Of a stretch of DNA of 64,000 nucleotides, positions 53,334 to 62,161 are shown piece after piece. The stretch is taken from contig NZ_LMOO01000005.1 in the NCBI RefSeq assembly GCF_001424195.1, positions 423,646-487,645 on the forward strand, read 5' to 3'. The DNA is from Cellulomonas sp. Leaf334 (GTDB taxonomy: Bacteria > Actinomycetota > Actinomycetes > Actinomycetales > Cellulomonadaceae). Numbering within the stretch: position 1 is the stretch's first letter; every line of letters starts with the position of its first letter. The notes below the pieces were generated by a model. That model was given only the letters and a program-made list of their open reading frames with translations, had not been told where the DNA came from and searched no databases. Position numbers and translations under genes: made by a program.

Positions 53334-54524
53334 GTGAGGCGTCTTCACCCGACCCCCCGCGGCGTCGGCCTGGCGCTCGTCGGGCTGGTCTCGTCGGGGC
53401 TCGGGCTGCTCGCCGGATACCCGGGGCTCGTCGCGCTGGGCGTCGCCGCGGTCGGGCTCGTCGCCGCCGCGACGGTCTCGCTCCTGGCGCCCGCCCCGCT
53501 CGACGTGACACACCGGCTCCTGGAGACGAGCACGCCGCGGCGGTCCCGTGCGGTCGCCCACGTCGGGCTGCGGAACGCGTCCCGGTGGATGCCGCTGGTC
53601 GTGGCCGGTGTCGAACGGATCGGCGGCCGGGACGTCGCCCTGGCGCCGCGGCGGCTGGCGCCGGGGGAGTCGGGTGAGGTCGAGGTGTCCGTGCCGACGG
53701 AGCGCCGCGGCCTGGTCATGGTCGGCCCGTTCGTGCTCGAGCGCCGCGCGCCCGCCGACCTCGTGCGGTCGCGCGACCTGCTCGGCCGGTCGTCGACCCT
53801 GCAGGTCACCCCCCGCGTGCTGACCGTCGACGGGCCGCCCCTCGGCCGCAGGCGCGGGCACGTCGGCGGCTACGGGCTCGTCGAGCGGGGCGGGACCGAC
53901 CTGGTGGGGCTGCGCGAGTACGTGCCGGGGGACGACCTGCGCCGCGTGCACTGGGCGGGCAGCGCGCGGTCGGGGGTGCCGATGGTGCGCGACGACGCCG
54001 ACCCGGCCGAGCCGCACCTGACCGTCCTGCTCGACGACCGCGCGGCCGCCTACCCGACAGGTCCGCACGACGACGGCTTCGAGGAGGCGGTCGACGTGGC
54101 CGCGTCGCTCGTCCGCGCCTGCGCCGACGCGGGGGTCCCGGTGCGCTGCGTGACCGTGTCGGGGTCCGTGGACCTCGACGTCCCGGCGGGGTTGCCGGGC
54201 GGCGACGGGCCGTCGTCGGCCGCCGGCCGCTCGCTCGACGTGCTGACGTTCGTCGGGACGACCGGGTCGGGCGCGTCCCCGGGCGCTGCCGTGTCGCTCC
54301 CGGCGGGCGGTCCGACGGCGATCGACGTGCTCGCCGTCGTGACCGGGCAGGGCGCGGCCGTCGCGCCGCTGCTGCTCGCGGGCCGCGGGGCGGCGACGAC
54401 CGTCGTCCTCGTCGTGGACCCGGCGCCGGAGCGGGTGCTCGGTGCCGCCGACGCCGCCACCGTCGTGCGCGGTCCCCGCGCGGAGGACCTGCTGCGCGGC
54501 TGGGACCTGGTGGCCGCACGATGA
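53334..54524 (+). CDS. DUF58 domain protein with two membrane helices
   Basis: About 396 residues from a GTG. Two N-terminal membrane helices (about 10-50) precede a beta region and the DUF58 core with YVPGDDLRRVHWAGSARSG near residue 200, the family hallmark. The C-terminal part resembles a von Willebrand A-like fold (LTVLLDDRAAAYP). DUF58 proteins usually partner MoxR and a transglutaminase-like membrane protein, as here. The exact role is unknown. Overlaps the next start (ATGA). Confidence 0.92.
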   Translation: MRRLHPTPRGVGLALVGLVSSGLGLLAGYPGLVALGVAAVGLVAAATVSLLAPAPLDVTHRLLETSTPRRSRAVAHVGLRNASRWMPLVVAGVERIGGRDVALAPRRLAPGESGEVEVSVPTERRGLVMVGPFVLERRAPADLVRSRDLLGRSSTLQVTPRVLTVDGPPLGRRRGHVGGYGLVERGGTDLVGLREYVPGDDLRRVHWAGSARSGVPMVRDDADPAEPHLTVLLDDRAAAYPTGPHDDGFEEAVDVAASLVRACADAGVPVRCVTVSGSVDLDVPAGLPGGDGPSSAAGRSLDVLTFVGTTGSGASPGAAVSLPAGGPTAIDVLAVVTGQGAAVAPLLLAGRGAATTVVLVVDPAPERVLGAADAATVVRGPRAEDLLRGWDLVAAR

Positions 54525-56731
54525 CGACTCCCTCGACCGTGTGGGCGGCGTCCCTGCTGCTCGTCGCCAGCCTGCCGCTCGCCGCGGCGTTCACCTCCCC
54601 GGTCGTCCTGCTCCCCGTGGCCGGCGCGGTGGTCGTCGTCCTCGCCGTCGTCGCCCTCGCGCGGCGCTGGCGCATCCCCGAGACGGCCACGGCGGTGGCC
54701 GTCGTCGGGGGCGCACTCGTCGTCGCCATGTCGGTGGCGCGCACGACGGAGCCCCCGCCCGTGGTCGACGCGGGGTCGTGGCGCGAGACGACGGGGGCGG
54801 GACAGCTCCTCGGGCCCGTCGTCGACACGGTCGCCCGCCTGCTGACGTCGCCGCGGCCCGCGGCGCCCGCCCTCGTGCTGCCCGTCGTCCTGCTCGCGAC
54901 GGTCGTCACGCTCGCGGTGGCCCTCGCCCTGGGCCGTCGGGCCGCCCGGGTCGCACCGCTCGTCGGGGCGTGCGTGCTCTACGGTGCCGCGCTGCTGCTG
55001 ACCGCGGGCGCGGCCGACCGTGGCCCGGTCGGGGTCGGTCTCGTCGCGCTGACCGTCGCCGGCTGGCTCCTGCTCGACGGCGACGCCGTGGTGGCCGAAC
55101 GGGACCGACCCCAGCTCGGACGCGCAACTCCGGTCCACCGGGCGCGGTGGCGGGCGAGCGGGGTCACCGGGCTCGTCCTCGTGGCGCTCGTCTCGACCGC
55201 GGGTCTGGCGAGCGCCGCCGCGGTCACCGGCGCCGCGTTCGAACCGCGCGCGTACGTCGCGCCGCCGCGGGTCCCCGTCGACGCCGTCCACCCGCTCGCC
55301 GAGGTCTCCCGCTGGCAGTCCGACGCCGACGCGACGGTCCTGCGCGTCGCCGGCACGCACCCGGGCTTCCTGAGCTGGGTCGCGCTGCCCGACTTCGACG
55401 GCGCCGGCTGGTCGGCGGACCTCGACCTGCGGGAGCTCGGCTCGGTCGTCGAGCCGTCCCTCGCGCCGGGGGCGGTGCGCGGCGCGGTCGACGTCGAGGT
55501 GCACCTCGTCGAGCTGGCGGGTCCGTCGGGGTCGCCGGGGACGTGGCTGCCGTCCGTGGGCGACGCCGGCGTGACGACCGTGCCGGGAGCGCTGGTGGAC
55601 GTCGACACCGGCGTGCTCACCGCGCCCGCCACCTCCGACGGGCACCTGCCCGCCGGGCTCGCCTACCGGGTGAGCGCGACGGTCGACCTGCCCGACGCCG
55701 ACCGGGCCGCCCGCGCCGGGGTCCCCGGCGGTCCAGAGGTCGACCGCTACCTGCAGGTCGACCGGCTGCCCGCCGACCTGCGGGTCTACGCGCAGGACGC
55801 GGTCGCCGGCGCACGCTCGCGCCTCGACCAGGCCCAGAACCTCGCCGAGGCGGTTCGCGGCGACCGGTCGCTCGCCGTCGACGCCGTGAGCGGGTCGTCC
55901 TACGCGCGGCTGCGCGAGTTCCTGTTCGCCGACCCGACCGCCGGCGGGCAGGTGGGCAGCACCGAGCAGTTCGCGGGGGCGTTCGCCGTGCTCGCCCGGG
56001 CCGTCGGCCTCCCGTCGCGGGTGGTCGTCGGGTTCCGCGTGCCCGGGGGTGCCGCCGCCGACGACACGCTGCGCGACGTGCACGGCGAGGACGTGCGCGC
56101 GTGGGCCGAGGTGTACCTCGCGGGCACGGGCTGGGTGCGGTTCGACCCGGCGCCCGACGCCGCGAGCGTGACCGGGCTGCCCGCCCCGACGCGCGAGCTC
56201 GCCCCCGCGCCGGTGCAGGAGGACCCGGCCGACCTCGCCGGCTCGGACGGGACCGGCGCGGCGGACGACCCCGTGGACGAGGACACGACCCCGACCTGGC
56301 AGGTCCCGTGGGACCTCGTCGGGCTCGCGGTGACGGCGATGCTCGTGGCGGGGCTGGTCATGGCGCTCGCGGTGCCCGTCCTCGCGCGCGCCGTGCACCG
56401 TCGCCGGCTGCGCGGGTCGGGGGTGGTCGGCGCGTGGCAGCACGCCGCCGAGGCGCTCGCGCTGCGGGAGGGCCGCGCCGACGCCGCCGACACCGCGGAC
56501 GTGCTCGCGGCCCGGATCGAGCACCTCGCCGGGGTCCCCGCCCGACCGCTCGCCGGCGCCGCGCAGGAGGCGGCGTTCGGGGGTGCCGTCCTCGTCGACC
56601 CGGCGGACGCCCCGGCGTGGCGGGCGGCGCTCGACGTGGAGCGCGGGCTGCGCTCCGGTGTGCCGTGGCACCGACGCGTCCGGTGGTGGGTCGGTCCGGC
56701 GACGTGGCACGTCCGCCGGGGACAGCGCTAG
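54521..56731 (+). CDS. TgpA-like transglutaminase-fold membrane protein lacking catalytic Cys and His
   Basis: The 736-residue protein has several N-terminal membrane helices (within 1-200), an external transglutaminase-like domain (about 440-550), one more helix near 600-625 and a cytosolic tail, the TgpA layout. The conserved G-x-C-E-Q-F-A motif reads GSTEQFA, so Cys is Thr at about residue 481. The HAWVEVY-type motif reads RAWAEVYL, so His is Arg at about 526. The Asp survives in VRFDPAP at about 542. Spacing matches the catalytic triad. It is therefore probably an inactive enzyme used as a binding or structural part. It ends in a CTAG shared with the convergent kinase gene. Confidence 0.88.
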   Translation: MTTPSTVWAASLLLVASLPLAAAFTSPVVLLPVAGAVVVVLAVVALARRWRIPETATAVAVVGGALVVAMSVARTTEPPPVVDAGSWRETTGAGQLLGPVVDTVARLLTSPRPAAPALVLPVVLLATVVTLAVALALGRRAARVAPLVGACVLYGAALLLTAGAADRGPVGVGLVALTVAGWLLLDGDAVVAERDRPQLGRATPVHRARWRASGVTGLVLVALVSTAGLASAAAVTGAAFEPRAYVAPPRVPVDAVHPLAEVSRWQSDADATVLRVAGTHPGFLSWVALPDFDGAGWSADLDLRELGSVVEPSLAPGAVRGAVDVEVHLVELAGPSGSPGTWLPSVGDAGVTTVPGALVDVDTGVLTAPATSDGHLPAGLAYRVSATVDLPDADRAARAGVPGGPEVDRYLQVDRLPADLRVYAQDAVAGARSRLDQAQNLAEAVRGDRSLAVDAVSGSSYARLREFLFADPTAGGQVGSTEQFAGAFAVLARAVGLPSRVVVGFRVPGGAAADDTLRDVHGEDVRAWAEVYLAGTGWVRFDPAPDAASVTGLPAPTRELAPAPVQEDPADLAGSDGTGAADDPVDEDTTPTWQVPWDLVGLAVTAMLVAGLVMALAVPVLARAVHRRRLRGSGVVGAWQHAAEALALREGRADAADTADVLAARIEHLAGVPARPLAGAAQEAAFGGAVLVDPADAPAWRAALDVERGLRSGVPWHRRVRWWVGPATWHVRRGQR

Positions 56732-58335
56732 CGCTGTACGCAGGCTTCCTCGGAGACGCCGCGGTGATCCACGTCGTCGACGGCGATCGCCAGCACGAGG
56801 ACGCACAGCGCTGCGGCCTGGGGATCGACCCCCTCGACGGTGTGCTGGGTGATGCCCGGGTCGACCTGGGCGAGCGCGCGGGGCTCCGGGGTGGCGTACG
56901 GGTCGACGAGCACGAACTGCACGGCACCGCCGGTCGGGTCCGACCAGCTCACGTCGAGGCTCGTGCCCTGGTCGACCGCCACGACGTCCGTCGGCGCGAT
57001 CGCCGGGTCGGACGACACGGCCAGGTCCGGCTGCGGGTCGGTCGCGGCGGGGGTCGGTGCCTCGCGGGTGGGGACGCCCGCCGCGGTCGGCTGCGCGCTC
57101 GGGAGGGTCGCCGTCGTCGGCGGTGTGCGGCTGGACGCCCAGAGCGTGGCACCCCCGCCGAGGGCGCTGCCGATGAGGATCGCCCCGCCGACGAAGCCGA
57201 CGACGCGCACCCAGGGGCGACGTCCGCCCGCGCCCTCGGGCTCGGGGCGGGGCGCTCCGAAGGCCTCCGGGTGCAGACCGGTGGCCTCGTCGTCGTCCGT
57301 GGCGACGGGCGGGGGAGCGAGCAGCGACAGCGCCGAGGGGGCGAGCCGGTGGTCGTCCTCGGGCTGGACGGGCGGCAGCTCGAGCGCGGGCAGCAGCACG
57401 GGGACGGGTGGCGTAGGTCTCGGTGCTGTCACGACGGGTGTCGCCGGCTGGGGCGTCCACGACCGCGTCTCGGTGGGCAGCGCGACGAGCGCCGCGTGCA
57501 CCTCGTCGGCCGACGGGTACCGGTCCTCGCGCGCCGGGGCGAGGCACCGGTCGATGATCGTGCGGAGGCCGTCGGGCACGTCGTCGCGGTCCAGCGGTCG
57601 ACGCGCACCGGTCCGGACCCGACGCAGGTAGCCGAGCGCGGTGTCGTCGGCCGGGTCGGGCGAGGCGAACGGCGCGCGGCCGTCGAGCAGGGTGTGCAGC
57701 GTCGAGCCGAGCGACCAGACGTCGTCGGTGGCGGTGGGCTCGAGCCCGTCCAGCACCTGCGGGGACGCGTGCCGGTAGCTGAACCGCTCGAGCGACGCCG
57801 TGTGCCCGGCGTCGGCCATGCGGGCGATGCCGAAGTCCGTCAGCACGTACGACGTGGGCAGGAGCAGCACGTTCTGGGGTTTCACGTCGCGGTGCAGCAC
57901 GCCCTGGTCGTGCGCGAACGCGAGCGCGTCCGCGACGTCCGTCCCCGCCGCGACCACCTCGGCGGCGGGCAGCGGACCGTGCGCGCGCAGCCGGTCGTGC
58001 AGCGACCCGAGGTCGTGGAAGTCCATGACGAGGCAGGGGTGGCCCTGCGCGGTCGTGCCCGTGTCGAGCACGGTGACGATGTGCGGGTGCTGGCGGCCGA
58101 GGCGCACGGTGAGCTCGAGCTCGCGCGCGAACCGCGCCACGGTCGCCGGGTCGGTCTCCAGCAGGACCTTGATCGCGACGTCCCGGTGGAGGGCGGCCTG
58201 CCGCGCGCGGTACACGACGCTGTCGCCGCCCCGCGCGACCTCGCGCAGGTCCGTGTAGCCGGGCAGACCGAGGTCGACGGTGGACGGTGCGGCGGTACGG
58301 GTCGGCGCGGGCGCCCACAGCTCGTCGTCGTCCAT
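56728..58335 (-). CDS. Membrane Ser/Thr protein kinase with external fibronectin-like domain
   Basis: About 535 residues. The kinase domain (20-290) has AIKVLL with the ATP lysine, VLHRDVKPQNVLLL and LTDFGIARM. The glycine loop is ARGGDSVVYRA and the activation-segment end reads SYRHASPQVLDG instead of GTPGYxAPE, so substrate recognition is atypical. A Pro-rich cytosolic linker, one membrane helix (about 400-422) and an external domain of about 100 residues resembling fibronectin III follow. GAGGAG precedes the ATG. It is convergent with the TgpA-like gene and a likely partner of the two FHA proteins of the locus. Confidence 0.9.
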   Translation of the reverse strand: MDDDELWAPAPTRTAAPSTVDLGLPGYTDLREVARGGDSVVYRARQAALHRDVAIKVLLETDPATVARFARELELTVRLGRQHPHIVTVLDTGTTAQGHPCLVMDFHDLGSLHDRLRAHGPLPAAEVVAAGTDVADALAFAHDQGVLHRDVKPQNVLLLPTSYVLTDFGIARMADAGHTASLERFSYRHASPQVLDGLEPTATDDVWSLGSTLHTLLDGRAPFASPDPADDTALGYLRRVRTGARRPLDRDDVPDGLRTIIDRCLAPAREDRYPSADEVHAALVALPTETRSWTPQPATPVVTAPRPTPPVPVLLPALELPPVQPEDDHRLAPSALSLLAPPPVATDDDEATGLHPEAFGAPRPEPEGAGGRRPWVRVVGFVGGAILIGSALGGGATLWASSRTPPTTATLPSAQPTAAGVPTREAPTPAATDPQPDLAVSSDPAIAPTDVVAVDQGTSLDVSWSDPTGGAVQFVLVDPYATPEPRALAQVDPGITQHTVEGVDPQAAALCVLVLAIAVDDVDHRGVSEEACVQR

Positions 58336-58385
58336 CGCTCCTCGTCCTTCGGGTGCCCGGTATGTCCGCGCACCCGCGAGCGAGA

Positions 58386-59300
58386 CTACTGGGGCGGGTC
58401 GACGGTGCCGGTGCCCGTTCCGGTGACACCGTTCCACAGCCCCTGCGCCGCGAGGCCGACCTCCTCGCCCGCGGTCACGAGCAGCGCGCCCGGGGTGTTG
58501 AGCATGCCCCACGCACCGCCCACCTCGAAGGCGCCGTCCATCCGCGCGGAGAACCGGTCGCCGAACGCGGTGCCCTGCATCGCCTCGTTCGCGGCCGTGC
58601 CCACCGCCGTGCCGACGTCCCACGACGCGCCGAGGGCGGCGCTCGCCAGGCCGTAGCCGGGGACGAAGCCACCGGCGCCGAGGACCGCACCGACGGCGTT
58701 GTCGACGGTGCCGTGCAGATCGCCGGTCGTGTGCGCGCGGTACGCGCCGTACGCGTCGGACGCGACCCCGAGCGCGGCGGCCCCCTGCAGCGCCCCGCCG
58801 ACGACGGGACCGATCTGCGCGCCCTGCATGGCGCCGTGCGCCTGGTCGAGCAGGCGGTACGGCGCGTCCGTGGTGACGTTCGACCAGCGGGCCGCGGCAC
58901 CGGCCACAGCTGCGACGTCCGCCCCGGTGGCCACCCAGCCGACCTGCGTGAGGAGGCGGTCGGCGACGTCGTGCCCACGGTCGACCGCCTGACGGACCTC
59001 GGCCCACGTGGACGAGGGGGCCGCACCCGTCACGCCGCTCGCGCGGTCCTGGGCGTCGGCCTCGTCGAGCAGCCGACGGGCGGCGTCCTGCATCGCGACG
59101 GACGACGCGAGCAGCGACCGTGCGTGCAGCGTCCGCCACTCCTCCCGGGTCCGGTCGGCGTCCGCGCCACGCCACGCGACCGCGTCGAGGGACTGTCCTG
59201 TCCGCTGCGCGCACGCGGTCAGCGCCTCGGCGGCCTCGTGCAGGGCGACGGCCTGCCTCCGCAGCGCGTCGGTGTCCGCTCCGTGCAGGTGGGTCGTCAT
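58386..59300 (-). CDS. WXG100-like protein with Gly/Ala-rich C-terminal region (304 residues)
   Basis: The N-terminal 90 residues form a helical hairpin with the turn AVAWRGADADRTREEW (W-R-G and the helical W). The rest is rich in Gly/Ala and short hydrophobic stretches (about 130-285), without a clear signal peptide or enzymatic motif. The shape resembles large type VII substrates in which a WXG/LXG domain leads a longer passenger. The locus element GGAACCTTCCACCCCT lies 43 bases before the ATG, tying it to the other WXG genes. The passenger function is unknown. Confidence 0.72.
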   Translation of the reverse strand: MTTHLHGADTDALRRQAVALHEAAEALTACAQRTGQSLDAVAWRGADADRTREEWRTLHARSLLASSVAMQDAARRLLDEADAQDRASGVTGAAPSSTWAEVRQAVDRGHDVADRLLTQVGWVATGADVAAVAGAAARWSNVTTDAPYRLLDQAHGAMQGAQIGPVVGGALQGAAALGVASDAYGAYRAHTTGDLHGTVDNAVGAVLGAGGFVPGYGLASAALGASWDVGTAVGTAANEAMQGTAFGDRFSARMDGAFEVGGAWGMLNTPGALLVTAGEEVGLAAQGLWNGVTGTGTGTVDPPQ

Positions 59301-59343
59301 GCGTCGAGCCTCCCGGAGCGCCGCGCGGTGCGTCGAGCCGCGC

Positions 59344-59359
59344 AGGGGTGGAAGGTTCC
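59344..59359 (-). promoter_or_regulatory. Shared locus element, third copy, opposite strand
   Basis: On the minus strand 59359-59344 reads GGAACCTTCCACCCCT, differing from the copy at 43161 only in the last base. It lies 43 bases before the start codon at 59300. At the 31-base position a good TANNNT is not seen (GAGGCT), so the promoter layout differs or the -10 lies elsewhere. Confidence 0.65.
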
Positions 59360-59365
59360 GCCCCG

Positions 59366-59965
59366 TCAGTCCACCCGCAGGTCCAGGCCCATCGCCTCGA
59401 CGATCGTCACGGCCTGCGGGAGCGTGATGATCGCCCGGTCGAGGGTCACCGCAGCGGGGTCGATGCCCGTCAGGTCGCTGCCACGCAGGTCGCAGCCGGT
59501 CAGGTCCGCGCGGTCCAGCCACGCGCCGGCCAGGTCGCAGTCGCGCAGGGTGCCGCCCGCAGCCCGGACCCCGGTCAGGTCGGCCTCGCGCAGGCGTACC
59601 CCGGTGAACGACGCGGAGTGCAGGTCCGCCTTGGTCAGCGCCACGAACGACCAGTTGCCGCCCTCGACCTTCGCGATGTCCCAGGTGCAGTCCTCGAACC
59701 GGGAGCCGATCAGCTTGCACCGCTCGAACCGCACGTCGAAGAACGTGCACCGCGTGAACGTGCAGCTGATGAACGCGGCGTCGGTGTGCACGGAGGCGTT
59801 GAGCTTGGCGCCCCGGAACACGCACTCCTCGAACACCGCGCCGGTGCCGTACGCCTCGGTCAGGTCGAGGTCCACGAACTCCACGTTGCGGAACTCCTGG
59901 CCGGACAGGTCCCGCGCGTACCAGTCCTCGCCTCGGACGGTCGTCGTGGTGGTGGGCTGGGTCAT
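59366..59965 (-). CDS. Pentapeptide-repeat protein (199 residues)
   Basis: From about residue 15 to 175 the protein is built of five-residue repeats of the A(D/N)LxX type: LSGQEFRNVEFVDLDL, CTFTRCTFFDVRFERCKL, ADLHSASFTGVRLREADLTG, LTGCDLRGSDLTG. These fold as a right-handed beta-helix. MfpA/Qnr-type members mimic DNA and shield gyrase, but most such proteins have no known role. No signal peptide. It lies between the WXG-like gene and the response regulator, so it might be a partner or immunity-type protein; that is a guess. Confidence 0.85.
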   Translation of the reverse strand: MTQPTTTTTVRGEDWYARDLSGQEFRNVEFVDLDLTEAYGTGAVFEECVFRGAKLNASVHTDAAFISCTFTRCTFFDVRFERCKLIGSRFEDCTWDIAKVEGGNWSFVALTKADLHSASFTGVRLREADLTGVRAAGGTLRDCDLAGAWLDRADLTGCDLRGSDLTGIDPAAVTLDRAIITLPQAVTIVEAMGLDLRVD

Positions 59966-60001
59966 GCGTCGATCATCGCGGGTGAAAACCTTGCGTGGGG
60001 G

Positions 60002-60673
60002 TCAGGTGGCCGGACCCGTCTCCTCGAGGAGTCTCAGGGCCGCGCTGACACGCGGGTTGCGTTGCGGGTCGGCGTCGATCCCGAGCGTCGCGTACATGCC
60101 GTTGACGTGGTTCTGCACGGACTTCTCGGTGATGCCCAACCGGTCGCCGATGCCCGCGTTCGACAGTCCCGCGGCCAGCAGGCGGAGCACCTCGTACTGC
60201 CGGTCGGTGAGGCGCGCGACGTCGGACCCGGCCCGCGGCGTCATCCGGTCCAGCAGGGCGGGGTCGAGCACCGTCTCGCCGACGGCGGCGGCGCGCACCG
60301 CGTTGACCAGCACTTCCTCGCTGGTCGACGAGGTCTTCGAGAGGTACCCCCAGCCGGCTGCGACGTCTGCGGGCAGGTCCAGGAGGAGGTCCATCGCGTC
60401 GTGGGCGGACAGCAGCAGGATGCCGAGGGTGGGGGTCGTGCGGCGCAGCGTGACCCCGAGGGCGATGCCGTTCCCGTCGGGCAGGTCGATGTCCAGGATC
60501 ACGCAGTCGACGGAGCCGGGGCGCAGCAGGCGGGTCGCCTCGGTGGCGGTGCCGACGGCAGCGACGACCTGCAGGCCGGGGGTCCCGGACAGCGTGTGCT
60601 CGAGCATCGAGCGGAACAACGGTTGGTCCTCGACGATCGCGACGCGGAGGGGGCCGGTGGTGGGAACAGTCAT
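60002..60673 (-). CDS. NarL/LuxR-family response regulator
   Basis: About 223 residues. The receiver domain (10-130) has VAIVEDQPLF, phospho-acceptor Asp near 60 in VILDIDLPDGNG and the lysine in YLSKTSS. The C-terminal LuxR helix-turn-helix has LTDRQYEVLRLLAAGLSNAGIGDRL and TEKSVQNHVNGMYATLG. It is divergent from a histidine kinase gene with 92 bases between starts, and next to the pentapeptide gene. It may regulate the locus. The start is the ATG giving MTVPTTGPLR. Confidence 0.92.
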   Translation of the reverse strand: MTVPTTGPLRVAIVEDQPLFRSMLEHTLSGTPGLQVVAAVGTATEATRLLRPGSVDCVILDIDLPDGNGIALGVTLRRTTPTLGILLLSAHDAMDLLLDLPADVAAGWGYLSKTSSTSEEVLVNAVRAAAVGETVLDPALLDRMTPRAGSDVARLTDRQYEVLRLLAAGLSNAGIGDRLGITEKSVQNHVNGMYATLGIDADPQRNPRVSAALRLLEETGPAT

Positions 60674-60765
60674 CGCCGCCAGTATCGTCTGCGGCCGGGT
60701 CCGACGCGCGGGCTCACGTGGTGGACCATGAAACGTCACACGAATGCGGGCGGGGGCGAGCAACG

Positions 60766-61932
60766 ATGGTCACGATGTCGACCGAGTCGGCAGCCGTCGT
60801 CGCGCAGCGTCGGCGGGACAGCCGTCAGGACCAGATCACGCTCCTGCGCGGGTCGGCGATCATCGCGCTCGGCTACGGCCTCGGCGCCGCGCTGCAGTCC
60901 ACGTACGTCTACGCCAACCTCGTCCCCGCGTGGCAGATGGTGCCGCTCGGCTCGCGGCTGGCCGCGAACGGCATCGCTGTCGCGGTGCTCATCGCCGTCC
61001 TCGCCGCGGTGCGGGCCCACCGTGCCCGACGCTGGTGGTCGAGGATCCTCGTGGTGCTCGTCGCGGCGGCTGCGGCGGGCTTCGCGAGGTACGTGGCCCA
61101 GCTCGCCTTCGGCGTGTACGACGAGCCGACGGAGGCCACGCGGGACGCCGAGGTGCTCAGCGGCTTCCTGCTCGGCGTCGTCTCGGCCGGGATCGGGATG
61201 TGGGCGCTGTCCACGCGCCAGATCGCGCGGGTGAGGACCCGGGCCGCGACCCGGGACGCCGTCCATGTCGAGCTGGCCGTCAAGGCGCTGGAGCAGGAGG
61301 AGATCCGCGTGCGTCGCGCCGTGGCCGAGGGGTTGCACGGCACGCTGCAGTCGAAGCTGATCCTGGTCGACGCCCGGCTGGGCGAGGTCCTCGCCAGCGC
61401 GGACCGCCTGGACCCCGCCGACGCCGACTCCCTGGCCTGGGTGCGCAGGGAGCTCGACGAGGCGCGCGACATCGACGTGCGGCAGATGAGCCGCTTGCTC
61501 TACCCGGACCGCCTCGAGCTGGGTCTGGTCCCCGCGCTGCGCGCGCTGCTCGGCCGGCTGCCCGCGAGCATCGCGACCCGGCTGACGGTGAGTGACGCGG
61601 TCCGGACGCTCGACGACCCCACCGGTTCCAGCCTGACGGTGAGCGAGCGGCTGCTCGCGGTGCGCGTCGTCGAGGAGGCCGTGTCCAACGCGCTCAAGCA
61701 CGGCCCGGCGTCGTCGGTCGCCGTCACGCTCGACGTGGTGCAGGACGTCCTGCACGTGAGCGTCCGCAACGACGGGGCGCTGTACGTCCCGGAGACGGCG
61801 GGCCTGCCGTCGGGGACCGCGCGTCTGCAGACCCGGCTCTCGCTCGTCGGGGGTCGGCTGTCGCTGACGCCGGGCTCCGAGAAGGGGGCGCATCTCGAGG
61901 CGTGGCTGCCGTTGGGTGCAGGTCTGGCCTAG
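60766..61932 (+). CDS. Sensor histidine kinase, NarL-partner (HisKA_3) type
   Basis: About 388 residues. Four membrane helices (within about 25-155) with short loops suggest sensing inside the membrane. The dimerisation region has RRAVAEGLHGTLQSKL, whose His near residue 190 is the phosphorylation site. The ATPase has VVEEAVSNALKHG and VRNDG, and the C-terminal GTARLQTRLSLVGGRLSL region. It pairs with the divergent response regulator. A second ATG lies three codons on, at 60775; GGGGGCGAG upstream is only a weak ribosome-binding site. Confidence 0.88.
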   Translation: MVTMSTESAAVVAQRRRDSRQDQITLLRGSAIIALGYGLGAALQSTYVYANLVPAWQMVPLGSRLAANGIAVAVLIAVLAAVRAHRARRWWSRILVVLVAAAAAGFARYVAQLAFGVYDEPTEATRDAEVLSGFLLGVVSAGIGMWALSTRQIARVRTRAATRDAVHVELAVKALEQEEIRVRRAVAEGLHGTLQSKLILVDARLGEVLASADRLDPADADSLAWVRRELDEARDIDVRQMSRLLYPDRLELGLVPALRALLGRLPASIATRLTVSDAVRTLDDPTGSSLTVSERLLAVRVVEEAVSNALKHGPASSVAVTLDVVQDVLHVSVRNDGALYVPETAGLPSGTARLQTRLSLVGGRLSLTPGSEKGAHLEAWLPLGAGLA

Positions 61933-62161
61933 ATCGACTTCAGTCACGAGTTGGACGACTGTCCTACTTGACGGATGTGCCGTCTATGTGCTGGGTGAAA
62001 GAACCCGACAAGCCGGGCGGGCGGGGTGCTGCAACCCAGGGCCGACCGGGTGATGCTGCCGATGTCACCTACGTTCGCGGTCGACCGCCTCCCGGCGTGT
62101 CTCCGTGAGCGGGTCTCGGTGAGGTGCCGATTCCCCGCACCTTCCCGATCAGGAGATCACC

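Noticed and set aside
61933..62161. Riboswitch or structured leader before the SipW-dependent gene
   Set aside because: The region is GC-rich with scattered short complementarities, but no match to c-di-GMP, c-di-AMP or other riboswitch cores could be recognised.
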